DNA of 64,000 bases from Taenia hydatigena (taxonomy: Eukaryota; Platyhelminthes; Cestoda; Cyclophyllidea; Taeniidae), in assembly GCA_036345935.2 (NCBI GenBank), contig JADWOT020000006.1:8778519-8842518 (forward strand), given 5' to 3'. The stretch's first letter is position 1. Every line of letters starts with the position of its first letter. This document shows, one piece after another, positions 1 through 12,314 of the stretch. Under the pieces are notes generated by a model that ran no database searches, was not told where the DNA came from, and was given only the letters and a program-made list of their open reading frames with translations. A program made the translations under genes and the position numbers.

Positions 1-196
1 AAGCATTCACGAAAGTGGTTCTGATTATAACGCGCATAATAATGACAAATTTGATTCACTTGGATCAATCTCAATGCATCCGAACAGATAGGGTTAATCT
101 TTTCTTTCTATCGAGCTCAATTTATTTTAACGTGGGCCCATGCCGACTCCTTTTGTCAACTGACTTCTTATACGGAAATGCACCAAACCACTGTAG

Positions 197-1042
197 GTGA
201 GAGCTGAGGGGCGATTTGATGCGGTGCTCCGTCAGCCCATAAGGGGGCGCAAGGTCGGTGGCGGTGTTCGTCTCGGTGAAATGGAACGTGACTGTGTCCT
301 CTCCCATGGCCTTTCGTTTACTCTCCAGGACCGATTGTTGGGATCCAATTGCGACAAAGTGAAGGTTATTTGAGGCCATTTGGCTTTGATAACTTACGGT
401 ACAAGTGGCTTAGTTGTGAGAATTGTGCAACCTCTCATATCAAGGTGGTCTCACGGTTATCTAATTTATTACCATGCCACTGCCGTCCTCGGATAGTGTA
501 ATCACTTCACTGTGAATAAACTATGTTGGTAAATTCTACGCACCGTTTGTGCGGTTCAATAACTCACCATATAACGGTTAGAAAAGTCGAATAAAACTCG
601 TGAAGGTTTACCCTCTTTGGCATTCGTACACGGGATGGAGTGGAAACTAGTCTGTGATATCTTATCCGAAAATAAAGGGAGTACGGTGGTAGTGTTGTTT
701 ATCCTCCACAGAAAACAGATCATCTTTTCATCATTTTGGTGTCTTTGCCTGTGATTTTAATTTCTTCCTCTTAAGATGCTGGTATGCTCAGACTGCGGTG
801 GTCTGATTCACGAAGATTTGATCACTGATGAACCTACGAGTGTCCAACAGCGAGGAAATAGTCTTACCAACAGGCTACGGTGGCGATGCCGACTTTGCAA
901 CAAAGCATCCCCCTCCAGCACAGCGAACACTCCCAGAAATAAAATGCTCCTTGTTGATGTCTCCGCGGCTTTTCGCTACCTGACCTATGAACTTGCCTGC
1001 CTCAATGTTAATACGCGGATCGAGGTGAAGCAGTTCACTTGA
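197..1042 (+). CDS. POLR1B: DNA-directed RNA polymerase I subunit RPA2, C-terminal exons (partial)
   Basis: Second-largest subunit of nuclear RNA polymerase I, which transcribes rRNA in the nucleolus. Two exons are readable: 197-364 (after an acceptor ending ctgtag) and 776-1042 (after cctcttaag, stop TGA at 1040-1042), joined in phase 0. The first holds the family block [20 protein letters not shown] followed by [15 protein letters not shown], the conserved C-terminal region of RNA polymerase beta-type subunits. The second holds the C-terminal zinc-binding region, with CSDCGGL and CRLCNK as the two cysteine pairs, and ends [19 protein letters not shown], typical of this subunit's C-terminus. 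I favour the Pol I subunit over Pol II or III because of the sequence after the zinc site. The rest of the gene lies left of the window or in unresolved sequence before 197. It is tail to tail with SAMHD1, 768 bases away. Confidence 0.9.
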
Positions 1043-1810
1043 GACACTTTGTATGCTAGTGATTGGAATATGCTTGTATTTTTCCTTTCCTACTAGTCAA
1101 GTTGGCGTTCTTGCTACCCCAAGAAACTAGAAAGGAAATTAGGCAATAACATTGGCTGATCCCGCTCCGCATGAATCTAAACTGCTGACGGAAGTTTTTG
1201 AGAACGTGTCTGATGAAATCGAAGTCGCCAAAATGTTACGATTTCTGCGTTTACTTGATTGGTTGATAAGACTTGCCGAAATCCTACATCAATCAGCGTT
1301 CCAGTACAAAGGGGAATCTGGGCTTATGGAATTGGGAGGGGACGGTTCATCCTTCCCACGCTAGTGTGGTTCGTGCAGCCCCCTTTTCAACAAGCCAGGA
1401 TTTGAGTGCCTTAATCAAGCAGGGCGGTGCAGGCGCTGGCCCTCGCAGAGAGCGGTTCACATCTGTGTCCTGGAAAGGCCCCGTCCATAGTAGGGAGCAG
1501 CAATAAGCTTTTGCGAGCTAAATATAAGGACATAGTAAATTAGCACCGGTGTGGGGATCTGCGCGGTTCTGACAACCGATCGCGGAGGTGGAGTCATGAC
1601 GGTGGGTGATTTCGCGATGCAGGGTAATAATATTTTAGCTTAACGCAAGCCACATTATGTCTTATTTTTATCAATGTGCTTACTGGTCGAATGATAGAAA
1701 ATGCGCTGGAGAGGGTCTTGTAGACGAAAAAAGTTGGCTCTCCGCCGGTCGAATTGGAGGAGTGAGCGGTAACAACGAGGCGGAGTTCGTCGACACTCCT
1801 GATTGGAGAT
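1043..1810. other. Intergenic stretch between two convergent genes
   Basis: This is the space between the POLR1B and SAMHD1 stop codons. It carries plus-strand open frames of 60-77 codons (1152-1364, 1273-1506, 1657-1863) with no recognisable domain, start context or splice partner. I see no supported gene. It probably holds both 3' UTRs. Confidence 0.5.
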
Positions 1811-4800
1811 TCAGGTGGGAGCTTCCGGAGAATTTCGGTGAGGATTTGGACTTCGGTATCTAGTTTCTAAACGCCAAAAAGCGGATAGTTGACGAATACT
1901 GTCCCGGTAGGCAGCAGTAGTGATGCAACTTGTTAGGTAGTCTTGCTTAGAAAAGCTTGAATGTGAGCGTGGCAGTACTAAATCAGACCAAGTGTACTCC
2001 TTCCCATGGCAAGTTGCCGATATCATACGAATCTCAAGAAGGAACGAATTGAAAAAGCAAGTTGAACCACAGAGTGGTAGAAGATTTCTTACCTCCACTT
2101 CAATGACGTCTGGTGTATCCTCCGCTTCAGATACGTCGTCTAGTAATGCACTCAAGTCTGACTCATATTTGACGCGGGGAGGGCTACATTCACCCACAAG
2201 GATTTTTTTCTCTATCACGAAGAACTTTCCCGCAAAGGAGTAGAGTTGTCGAAACTCAATGCGCTGGCACAGCTGGGCGGAGCGACGCAAATTCGCTTTG
2301 ATTTGGAGAGGAGTTTCAGGAACATGTAGGTATTGCGATGATGCCATCGCCCACAGGCAGTGCTCGTCTAGTCGCAGAAAATCTTCCATGGCGTTGTCAT
2401 CACCAGCACAAGCGCGCAGAGAGAGATCACGAAGGTGGTGGGCAGAATCCAGGGCATTGAGGATGTCAATAAACATGGCTTCAATCGCAAGGGTAGTTTT
2501 ATGAGAGTACACGCTGCGAAAAAGACGTGAGCGTTGAGAAAAAATACGTAGGACATTTGAATACTCGGAGGACCTGAACGACATGTGCCAAGCGTCATCA
2601 GAAGTGTGGTAGGCGGGACGATAAAAGCGAAGCATTCTATCTGTCTCAATCACAGCCGATCCCTGGCCCATTCCTGCATGAAGGGAATCACGCATTATGT
2701 AATCCCACTTGTCCACATCAATGCCGTTTAGTGAATTTGAAACGATCTGTAAAATAAAACCAAACATCCAGAACTGGACAAGGAGGCTTGGCGTTGTGGC
2801 TGAATCAACGTTCAGACGACCTGCTAATCCTTAACAGACAAGTTTACTCAGGTCACAGCAAAGCTCAGACAAAAAATATTCCTCTTTTCATATCCGCCAA
2901 TGAGTTGACGTAGATTGTCCAAATTTACACTCACTTAGAAAAAGCTTTCTCAAAAAGTGAGTAAAAGCAGAACTTACCTCAAAAATGAATGTTTTCTCCC
3001 GAAGCCTCTCCTAAAAAGATAAACGAGTAGAGTAAGTTTATTGAGAAATTGTGATTTGGGTTTGCGAAACAGGACCAAAAAAAGATAGATATCAGAGCAG
3101 CAAATTTACTCAAAGGTAAGATAAATTTCTTAGAAGGGATAAAAGTTCTAAGTAATGCCGTGATCCTCATTGTAAACATGCCTCACTAATTTTTTTCGTG
3201 GCTAAGCCAAGACAGTGGTGAAAGAAGTCAGTAACGTATAGACGTAAATTATTGTTACTGAAATGGAAGAGTACATAAAAGCATATAAAGTAACGAGGGC
3301 AAAAAAGCATTGGCGCACCAAAAGTTATAGGAACGCACCACAAGTTCAGGAGTTGGATGGCCGCGAATCAGCGCATACACAAGTTCAAGGTCCACCCCAC
3401 CGTCCTTTAAGAAATCTCGTAAGGAGTCATCTTTTGTGACAATCCGCTTTATTATCAAACAGCTCATTTCTTCGTGCTGCAAAGTGTTTTAAGATGGAAG
3501 CAAGTAAACACATTGCCATTCACGTCCAAATATCTGTCAAACACTAACAAGTTGGTACACCGTTCAATTGGCCACCTTACGTGGATAAACGTTCCCACAA
3601 AAATAAACAATTTGTAATCTACATAGATATTGCGAACAGGACATATATTAAAAAAGTCGCGCAATGGATGACAGATAAGATACACAAACCGCGCACTACT
3701 GGCAGTGCCGAATTTCAGAACATTAATGTTAGAGTGACGTCAACAGGTCTTTACTGCTATGCCACTAGCCTTAGCAACAATACAAATGCAAATCTAAGTC
3801 AGCGATTTATGAAGCTTAAGCATAAAAAAATCAAACCTTGCCAAGAACACGAATTTAGTCGGCAACTACTCTTCTCATACAAATTTCCATACACTCGGGA
3901 CAACGCAAAACTCCTTTTCGTATTTACGCGTACTGATTCAAGCAATGACCAACCTTAAATCTGCTGTAATTCGGTCCCCCTTGCTTTAAAAACCGCTCCC
4001 ATGTGTGAGATAGTGGACCGTGCCCTGTAATAAAATATTAAATCAATTGTTACGAAATAATCAACGATGAAAAATGGCACTACTGTATAGTAGTGCAATA
4101 TTCAGTTTATCAGAAACTAAATAACAGTTGCGTAAAGGTGAAACGATCTATAAACCATTCATGTTCTGTGGGGCATTCATTCAGATAAGCCACGTGCGTT
4201 AAATATATGAAATTAAGTTATTTACCTAAATGGATAAGGTTTTCATTCCTATCCTAATCATAACGGCAAAGTGATGCATTTACACCACCCTCGTCGTGAT
4301 CTCGAAAACTAATTAGTCCAAAAAAGCATTTGTTGGGATGTAAATTGACAAGAGGAGCATACTATCCGCAAAACACTCGTAATAGACGCTCATGAAAGAG
4401 CCGCAGCTACACAACTTTAGAAGATCCCAATAACAAAAAAATTGGTAGTCTTCCTGACGAAATGGTGAGTGTTTGCATACCCTAGACATCATATTGCTTC
4501 CTCCTCCATTTTCATGAATATTGACCAAAAGGATGGAGAAGCTGAAAACTACAGATAATTTGCATGTGCTAAAATTTTACCTGACGCGGTTATATGCGAT
4601 TTTAAGAATTAATCAAAAAGATATGTGCACCAGCGTATTGGTCATTAAAACTGAAAAAAGGAGTTGAAGAATAACGTAGAGTCCAGAAGCCTGCATGGGG
4701 AAGTAAAAGGTCATTAGAACTAAAACCATAATTAAGCAGGTACGCACCAGTGCTTGCCCTTTATAAAACGCGGAAGGAATTCATTCCTCAAAACAGAAAA

Positions 4801-5243
4801 TTATTGATTTACAAAAGCAAGGAACATTTAATGATACAACCAGCATGAGAAAAAGAACTTTCAAAGACGCTTCCACACCAACAATTTTATACACATTACC
4901 AGCGTTTCTCACTATCTGGCAAGTTAAAAAACCAAGCTACATACTAAGGAATGCATTTAAGAACTCATACCTATATCATGACACAATGCGGCTATCATAA
5001 GACTGATACGTTCACCAATACTAAGACGCACTGAAGCACACTGAGGATCGGCCTGTATAGCATCAACCAAACGCCTTGCAAGATGGTAAGTTCCGAGACT
5101 GTGCTCAAATCGTGTATGCGTGCAATCAGGATAAACGTAGTTCGAGAGCCCAAGCTGATGTAGTCTTCTCAAACGTTGAAATTCAGGTGTATCTATGAAG
5201 CGCAATAGGATGGGCTCCACTTCTATGATTCCTTGAACAGAAT
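1811..5243 (-). CDS. SAMHD1: SAMHD1-like deoxynucleoside triphosphate triphosphohydrolase
   Basis: HD-superfamily enzyme that cleaves dNTPs to nucleoside and triphosphate and so controls dNTP pools; in mammals it also restricts retroelements. Five exons close in phase: 5243-4971, 4024-3954, 3476-3339, 2773-2093, 2032-1811 (stop TGA at 1811-1813). All metal and catalytic motifs of the family are present: TRFEHSLGTYH, LCHDIG spliced to HGPLSHTW, then HEEMS, then NGIDVDKWDY. The tract RQLYSFAGKFF matches the family block IEYRNLFKYVG. The first exon found starts mid-codon at the block equivalent to PIHGHIEL of the mammalian enzyme. The N-terminus, including any SAM domain and the initiator, was not found upstream to about 6 kb. 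Two small exons, of 71 and 138 bases, hold part of the active site. An AG at 2747, inside a coding stretch, looked like an acceptor, but the phase and the match to FLYEIV place the true exon border at 2773. Confidence 0.92.
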
Positions 5244-5835
5244 CTTGAAAAATCTAAAGAACGATACGCACAGTCGTAAAGAGTAAAATAGAAGAGATCA
5301 AACGACAGAAACGAAACGTGCACTCCTAATGTAATACGAAATCAAAGTCGAATGATGCACAAACCTAAAACTAAAAAAAACTATAGCAAAACATAGCGAT
5401 ATCACACCTTGCTTTGACTCGCATGGCACATGATTAGGTGAAATCCTCGACACCACGGAAACACGATGCCCAATTAAGATAAAAAAGATACACGTAACCT
5501 TGATCTTGTCATCCAATCTGCTTTTTCTCTAATAAAAGGATCGTAAATGTACAACTTATAGGAGAAAAACGAAAAGTTAGAAATAGTAAGGCTGTGCAAA
5601 AAATATTTAAGAACTAACACAACTATTATTTCTTGTGTTGCGACCTCTAATACACCAAAAAAGTTACATGGCAAATCTGTTGCTACTGATCCATAAAAGT
5701 TAACTTGTCTAAAAAAGCAATAGAGAAGAAGCAGGGTCAACTTTTGCAACAAGTAGATTTGTTGCGCTATTGATTGTTTACAGTTTCACAATTCCCTCAG
5801 CGAACCAAATATTCCGATCGCATTAATTTTGGGGT
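5244..5835. other. Upstream flank of SAMHD1, no exon recognised
   Basis: AT-rich sequence upstream of the first readable SAMHD1 exon. The missing N-terminal exon should lie here or beyond the repeats. No frame here resembled a SAM domain or gave a convincing donor in the needed phase. Confidence 0.4.
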
Positions 5836-6025
5836 TGTAGTCATATATTTGATTTGTGTCTTATTCAGCGTTCCGCAACTTTATTAAATGCTAGGGCATA
5901 TTACGCTAGCTGAGCAGACTGGCCTCCAGGCCGTGCCAGTAGCCCCATTCCTTCTTATTGAATATATGTATTCCGCCTTAGTATTATGCCTTCTTTTGCC
6001 TTTAAGGAAGTCTTGGGATGCCACA
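5836..6025 (+). repeat. Diverged solo LTR of the TRIM family
   Basis: About 190 bp beginning TGTAG and ending CCACA. It shares, in the same order, the landmarks of the intact TRIM LTRs at 10.7 and 11.4 kb: a T-rich start, a block like ctggcctc-caggcc-gtgccag, gaatatatgtattc, and gccttcttttgcctttaagg. It differs at many positions, lacks the primer-binding site after its right end, and has no partner LTR nearby. It is therefore best read as an old solo LTR. Confidence 0.65.
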
Positions 6026-6069
6026 TGCCAATGCATATAAATGTATGCATATGCACGTTCAGCAAACAG

Positions 6070-6170
6070 ATTAATGGGGGGCTGTTGACAAGGTCCAGAG
6101 GCCAACTCACCCGCCCAGGTCAATATGACCACCCCTAAGTCAACGCAACTGAAACCGGCAGCCGAGCGGA
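6070..6170 (-). repeat. Fragment of a TRIM-type LTR, inverted
   Basis: The run ccagaggccaactcac, later followed by gaccacccct and gaaaccggcag, matches the minus-strand LTR landmarks seen at 53.8 kb (cggaggccagcccac, then gaccttgacag and aaccggcag). It is short, diverged and without clear ends. Confidence 0.4.
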
Positions 6171-6719
6171 ACATCATGCCTTATAAATTTTGTATGGTAA
6201 TTGTGCTGTCTCCACACCACTCTACAACGAGTCCAACTCGTATGTAATCTGCTAACCTCTGCATGGTGTAACAGAAGAAACAATGAAAACTTCATAAGTG
6301 GCTTGATAGTGGTAATATTTACATCTATCTTTCGTTACTAATTCTTAAACTCGTTACTACTGTGCGGTCCTTCATTCTAATCTCAAAATGGAAAGAGACT
6401 TGAAGAAGGTAAAACATGTTTGCCATACTAGCAATGTTTACAACCAGTGCTACCTGTAGAACGGAAAAAAGTGGCAATAGTGGGCATCGTTCTTTGCAGT
6501 TCTGTCGATGTCCTGAAATTGATGCACTTGAGGTTGATGGTCTCAACACCCTACACCTTTTTGTAGTCAGCTACAGAAAGAAGGATACTTGTACCATTCG
6601 TTTGGTTACGCTAGCCGTTAAGAGGATAGACGACGTAGTCTCTTGATTATGCCAGTGGTCTCCCAACCAGTCCGTACGTTAGATACATATGCTATAAATT
6701 CTACTGTGTCATAGAGTAC

Positions 6720-9700
6720 TACTGTAATACTTATGTTCTTTAAGTGCTCCTTGTAGTTGAGAGGCGGGAGGACAATTTAAGCTTGGTCGCGGACGAAGAG
6801 GGTCGCTCTTAGAGCCATAGCTATCCTTGTCTTAACTGCCACTAAAAGCATTCAACCCTCTCATTGCAGGGGGTGGAAAGAGTGAAGATGAGGAAACGCC
6901 GGCAGATCCCCTTCACCTCAAAGAAGGAATGGACCTTGGAGACTGGATGAAAGCCATCAGGTTTATCATCCACTTATATCCTCAGCGGCAAAGAATTCCG
7001 CTGATCTTCCCTGCACTTCCGCAGGGGTTATTCTCGGCAGAGATAGATGCAGGGGTCTCTCATGACTCTGACATTGGCCAACACTGCGAGACACTAGCTC
7101 AACACGTCATGTACCAGCGAGAGCAGTCGTTGGCTAGGGAATTCCTCCATCGTGATCAAAAGCCTGGCGAGGATGGCGAGGAGTGAGCTAGAAATCCGCA
7201 ACTCTTAGCAGAACGGGCCTTCCGAGGTACACCATCAAACAGGGTCTCTAACTACGTGGTCGTTCAGTTCAGGGTGGGAGTCCGATCACCAATCATCGCA
7301 GCGAAGCCTCACGCCATGAAGACCAACGATCTTCGTCAGTTTGTCGAGGCCGTCACCAGGAAGCGTCAGGAACTCCGCCTGATATCGCTGTCTCAGACTT
7401 CCAACCGCCGGTTGTAGCCTACACTTCCACGTTGGACTCCGCGTCATGTTCCAAGGTCAAGTGAACCGTACTTTTCCTTATCCTGTCTACCTTCAAATGG
7501 CTCCCATCCATTGATTTGAGTTTCTGGCAAGCCAGAGGGATGTCCCCGCAGTTTCCTCCTTGATTTAGGTACAGCCAAGTCAATAGTAAATCCCCAAGCT
7601 TCCCCAAATCTGCGCAAAAAGATTCGCACCGGTCCTTCTCGACAAGATGATGGCAAAAGGGTTGACGTCATTATGAGTCTCAATTAGGGAAAGAAACCTG
7701 GAATTTATAATTTATTATATGCCCGGAATTAACTTGGGATGTGATACTTTGTGGTCCAGAAGTAAATGGAAACAAACTCAGTCACTTCACCGGAAAGGAC
7801 GTTGACGAAATCTGTAGTTTTCTTTTCGAGGCTACAGGCATCCCCATTAACAACTTAAATGAGCTTTGCGCACAGTTAAGGCATATCATTGCGATCATTG
7901 CTGAGTAAGTATTCGAACATGTTCTTATTGTTGGCAAAGGCATTCGTAAGCACAACGCCTATCTTAAACTGATGCTGGATCGTCTGCGAGATGTCATTTT
8001 CTTCAACGTTCGGTCACCTTCTTGGGGCACACGGTCTCGTCGGGTGGGATGGCGGTCACCGAAGACCGCACAAGTGAGAATTTGGCCAACACCAACTAAT
8101 GAAACGGCGCTCCGCAGTTTCCTCGGTTCGGTAAACTTCTACAGGCGTTTTGTTAAAGGCTTTGCCAAGATCACCAGTCCGTTACACAAGCTAACCGAGA
8201 AGCAGGCGAAAAATAATTTCAAGTGGAAGAACGAGCATGATAAAGCGTTTAAAGAACTAAAGCGAACGCTAGGCTCCGCTCCGATTTCTAGCCTTATCAG
8301 GCACTACCCCTTGTACTAGACACAGGCGCCAGTAAAGCAGCCGCGGGCGGTGTACTTTTACAAGGAGACAAAGAAGGCTGAGAACACGTCATCGCCTACG
8401 CCAGTGCGAGACTCAACAAAAAAATGAGACAGAAGAGTGCAACAGAACGTGAACTGTTTGCCGTCTATACAATGGTTCGACACTTCAAATACTACCTGAT
8501 AGCGAGATATTTTGTAGGGAGAAAAGACCGTCAAGCGCTGACGTTTAAAAACAATGGAGATCGACCATTCAGTCGCACGCTTGTACAAGAAACTGCAAAA
8601 AGGACATAAACATGGCAACGCAGATGCATTGTCTCGCAGACCTCTCTCAGCAGAAATGGTACGCTATTTTTGAGCTAGCCCACTAAACACCTTGAAGAAA
8701 CACGCAGGGTACCGATCGTGGCTTGCCTCTGGTATACGAGAGGTTTCTGGCATCCCCGTATAAGCGTACAGCAGAAAAGATGACCTCATCTAGCAAGACA
8801 GCCAGGCGGATATGGCAACAGTGGTCCAGACTCTCTCTGGAAGATGAGGTTTTATGGTGCCGAGAAGATGCCGCATCTCCCACTCGCCTAGCGGTCCCAG
8901 GTTCGTTAACACAAACAGTCCTCCAAGAGTTACACTAGAAAATGGGCCACTTAGGTGAGAAAAAGAGCAAACAGTACTGGTGGCCCTCACGTACCCCAGA
9001 CGTGGTAGACTTCTGTCAAACATGCATCACTTGCAGCAGTTTGAAGAAGTCTCACCCCACAGCAGTCGCACCTCTCCAACCCATGCCTGCGGGGTTCCTG
9101 AGCGAAAGGGTGGGTATAGGCATCTTGGGTCCACTACCACTTATCAAGAGGAGAAGCCGACATATTATGAATATTATTGACTACTTTGCGAAAGCAGCCG
9201 AAGCGGAACCCACGAAGTCGCAAGACCCTGAAGCGGTCGCGCCAATTTTCTTCAATTGTTAGATTTGTCAACCCGGGGTGTCGAAATCGGTCCATAGCAA
9301 TCGAAGTCCCAATTTCGGAAGCCGACCCTTTACTAAACCATGCAAGACATATGGAATCTTAAAGACACGCACGACGCCTGGGCACGCACAAGGCAAGGGA
9401 CAGGTAGAAAGAAAGAATCGCACGCTTATAGGATCACTAAAGGCTTTCACTAAGGAGACGCCGCCTGAAGTTTGGGATTTAAGTCTGGGACGCGCTCTTC
9501 TCGCTTGTCGGGCTACAATTCACGCATCGACCCGTGTTTCACCGTTTAAGATGCCCACAGGCCTCGAAATGCAAGTCCCCTCCGATGTGTTCCTACCGTG
9601 CAAGGAAGTGGCAATCAGTAATGCACCGGGGTACATACTGCGTCTAAAAGAAGAGATAAAAATGCGGTTAACTTTGCCCGGCGACACTTACAAATGTCTC

Positions 9701-10160
9701 ATAGTATACAAAAGAATTATTACAGCAAGCACAGGCGACCTAACCTCCACCATGAAGGAGATCTCGCCCAAGTATACAGACCGATTCCCCCGCCCAGAAC
9801 GTATCGTAAATTTTTCCATCCTTGGAGTAGGGACTCCTTCCGTGTAGTAAAAGCTCTCTCTCCCACGAACTACCTCGTCCGGAACGCACAACTCCGCACG
9901 CAGCCAATAACCGTCCATCACAATAAGAATCGACCTTACAAAGGCACTCTGACGGTAGATTACGAAAATAGTCTTCGCAATTGTAGAAGAAAACCACCCG
10001 ACGGCATAGCTGAGAGTAACCAACGAGGGGAGCACCGAACAAGGCGCTTAAAAGACGAGAGGACTGCGAGAGGGGAGAGGCCTGAGGACAATTTAAGCTT
10101 GGTCGTAGACGAACAAGGTCGGACCTCGGGGCGACAGCTATCCCCGTCTTAACTGCATCG
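6720..10160 (+). mobile_element. Decayed Ty3/gypsy-type LTR retrotransposon
   Basis: Remnants of gag and pol appear in canonical order but in several frames with stops, so it is non-functional. A gag-like piece lies at 6929-7186 (around AREFLHRDQKPGED). Reverse transcriptase thumb and the start of RNase H lie at about 8090-8320, with LRSFLGSVNFYRRF as the recognisable block. RNase H continues at 8320-8600 (ERELFAVYTMVRHFKYYL). The integrase zinc-binding region and core are at 8940-9260 (CQTCITC, then the IIDYFAKAAEA block). The distal integrase is at 9270-9600 (PGHAQGKGQVERKNRTL), and an integrase C-terminal module at about 9690-9960. The palm active-site motif of reverse transcriptase is not visible where expected, near 7950. 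Segments at 6720-6905 recur in diverged form at 10080-10500, probably remains of terminal or untranslated regions. No clean LTR pair or target duplication was found. Confidence 0.85.
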
Positions 10161-10679
10161 GTTTCGCTGCCGCATTTGTAATACTTAATTCTTTAAATGC
10201 GCTTTGTAAACCAGAGGCGGGAAGTCAGTTTGAACCACGTGACGGAGCAGCGCGGAGACTCTTTGGAGCGTGACACATCCTCGGCCTGAACCCCATATCT
10301 GGCCTAGCTGTATTTATCAACCCATATACATTAAAGATGTCTAAGCGCACGCAGACTTCTACTATCAAGGGTAACCAGGAGGGAGAGGAGGAACCCTCTG
10401 CGGCATACCCTCCGTGCGCTTATGATAAAGGTGTCTAAAGCATCAAGCCTTCTCATTGTAGGGGGTGGAAAAGGCAGGATGAGGGAACAGAAGAATTGTC
10501 TACAGTTGCAGCATACTTCCTTAATTAGCTTATCGTGTTAGGGACTACTACCAATTCGCTTTCATTTATTCAAGGCCTAGATCAACTTTAAATATGCTAT
10601 AGGAGTACTCGAAGCCCAAGTTACAAAGGTTTAATGTTCCTGTCAGAGAACTCAATTACTGCGCGGACCACTTTCATGA
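10161..10679. repeat. Diverged repeat segments 3' of the gypsy remnant
   Basis: Two blocks repeat sequence found upstream of the gag remnant. One near 10180-10225 (around ttctttaaatgcgctttgta, then gaggcggga) resembles 6728-6770. One near 10449-10490 (tctcattgtagggggtggaaa) resembles 6860-6885. The first block also recurs around 53.1-53.2 kb. The rest of the stretch is unassigned. Confidence 0.5.
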
Positions 10680-10683
10680 CTAG

Positions 10684-11577
10684 TGTAGTACTTTATCTGT
10701 TTGTGCTGCCGTTTTCTGTCAAGGTCACAGAGGTGGCCATATTGCCCTAGCTGCGTGGGCTGGCCTCTGGGCCACGCCAGCAGCCGTTTTCCCTCTGTCC
10801 GGTGAATATATATATTCTATCCTGCCACTTTGCCTTCTTTTGCCTTAAGGGAGCCTCGGGACGCTACATTGGTGGCAGCGGAAAGCGGACCCGACTCTAT
10901 AGGGTTTTCATCCCGATCTCTATCACCTGCGGCATGTTGCAGTGGTGCGAAAGAAGTGCATGTGCTACGGACGGGCCAAAAACGACGTCCACCTCCGGCA
11001 TCTAACCCATCTCCGTGTTCTACAAGAAAGCTATCAACAACTGAAGCGACACTAGCCATGGACCGCCTGGAAAGTTTCGTTCCAAAGGTTACCCCTAATA
11101 TACTTGCTTAAGGAGATCGGCGTACTAACGCCCCCTACGGACATACTGATGGTCGGCAGAACCACTTATTCCGAACATTGTTTCCAAGCCAGACGAAACT
11201 CGAAGTGCAATGCACTGTCAAGAGGGATCACTGACATTGGTGTCAAGCATCGCCTCAATCGCGTCGAATGTCGGCGACTGGCATGGTTAGCTCGTGGGTG
11301 CTTGCTGCAGCACTGAGTATGTTGTGATGGCTAACGCGGGAGGTGCACCAAGGGGTGCGTCGGGGACGACGCTCGAGAGAGGAGAGGGGCAATGTAGTAC
11401 TTTATCTGTTTGTGCTGCCGTTTTCTGTCAAGGTCACAGAGGTGGCCATATTGCCCTAGCTGTGTGGGCTGGCCTCTGGGCCACGCCAGCAGCCGTTTTC
11501 CCTCTGTCCGGTGAATATATATATTCTATCCTGCCACTTTGCCTTCTTTTGCCTTAAGGGAGCCTCGGGACGCTACA
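10684..11577 (+). mobile_element. Well-preserved TRIM element (894 bp) with near-identical LTRs
   Basis: Two 185-bp direct LTRs, 10684-10868 and 11393-11577, each begin TGTAG and end CTACA. I count one difference between them (C at 10754, T at 11463). The 4-bp sequence ctag flanks both ends (10680-10683 and 11578-11581), as a target-site duplication should. A primer-binding-site-like tract, ttggtggcagcgg, follows the left LTR at 10869. A purine-rich tract (about 11374-11390) precedes the right LTR. The 524-bp interior has only short frames and no polymerase, so the element must be mobilised in trans. Size and structure fit the TRIM elements described from taeniid tapeworms. The family name is from memory, but the structure is read directly. 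LTR identity implies a recent insertion. Confidence 0.93.
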
Positions 11578-11581
11578 CTAG

Positions 11582-12314
11582 GCTTCTTAATTTCATCCAT
11601 CTAGCTGATAGTTAAAAAATGCTTCTGTCAGTTCCGATATCCCCTTTCATTAATAAATAAAATGTGGCTAGTTCACTTAACATTTCGAGAAAGATGGGCC
11701 TTATGGGATTACCATGCTATCCTTTTCCATTTACGATTAAATGTACCTTTATCTTGTTTATATTCTTGTTAAGTGCTTCATTATTCTGAGGATCGCTTAA
11801 GCTTAACACATCTCAGAACCATATTTCCCAGTGATATTTTACTGAAATATTATTTGTGTTTATGAGTATCCTACGTATTAATTTTTCAATGATTGCAATC
11901 AATTTTTTTGCAACAGTTTAATTTGATGGTGAAAGCTGCTAATTTTTTATTAGGTCAAAATCATGATTGATTTATTATTAGTAAATCTACTGTATCTGCT
12001 TCGACTGTGCGTGTAGATTGACATACTCACTTCAAGCCACAGGAATTTTTCGTCGAATCCCTTATCGCGTTTTCATATTATGCGTAAGACCTTCATTCCA
12101 AACAAATTGATAGAAATTCTGGTCTTTTACTTAGCTGGTTGCGTTGACCTTTGGATGCTGGGTCTGCCTGTCCTTTTGAGCTCCTGTTTCTTGACTTTGG
12201 TGCATGTCTTTGATTATTTCGCTCTGTTTGCCATTAGGTCTCGGTCCCCTACTCGTTTTCTTTTATCAAAAGACGTATATGCTTATCGTTACCTGGAATT
12301 TACGTTGTAGGGCC
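11582..12314. other. AT-rich upstream flank of TUBD1
   Basis: AT-rich sequence between the TRIM and the TUBD1 start codon. It contains no recognisable exon. It presumably carries the TUBD1 promoter and 5' UTR; the open frame at 12080-12310 has no recognisable domain. Confidence 0.4.

Noticed and set aside
122..379. Minus-strand 85-codon open frame
   Set aside because: It is the antisense shadow of the POLR1B exon 197-364, whose plus-strand reading matches the family.
1152..1863. Three plus-strand open frames between POLR1B and SAMHD1
   Set aside because: They are short, with no recognisable domain, no splice linkage and no start context.
3581..3958. Plus-strand 125-codon open frame
   Set aside because: It overlaps the end of a SAMHD1 exon and its intron on the other strand, and has no domain or splice context.
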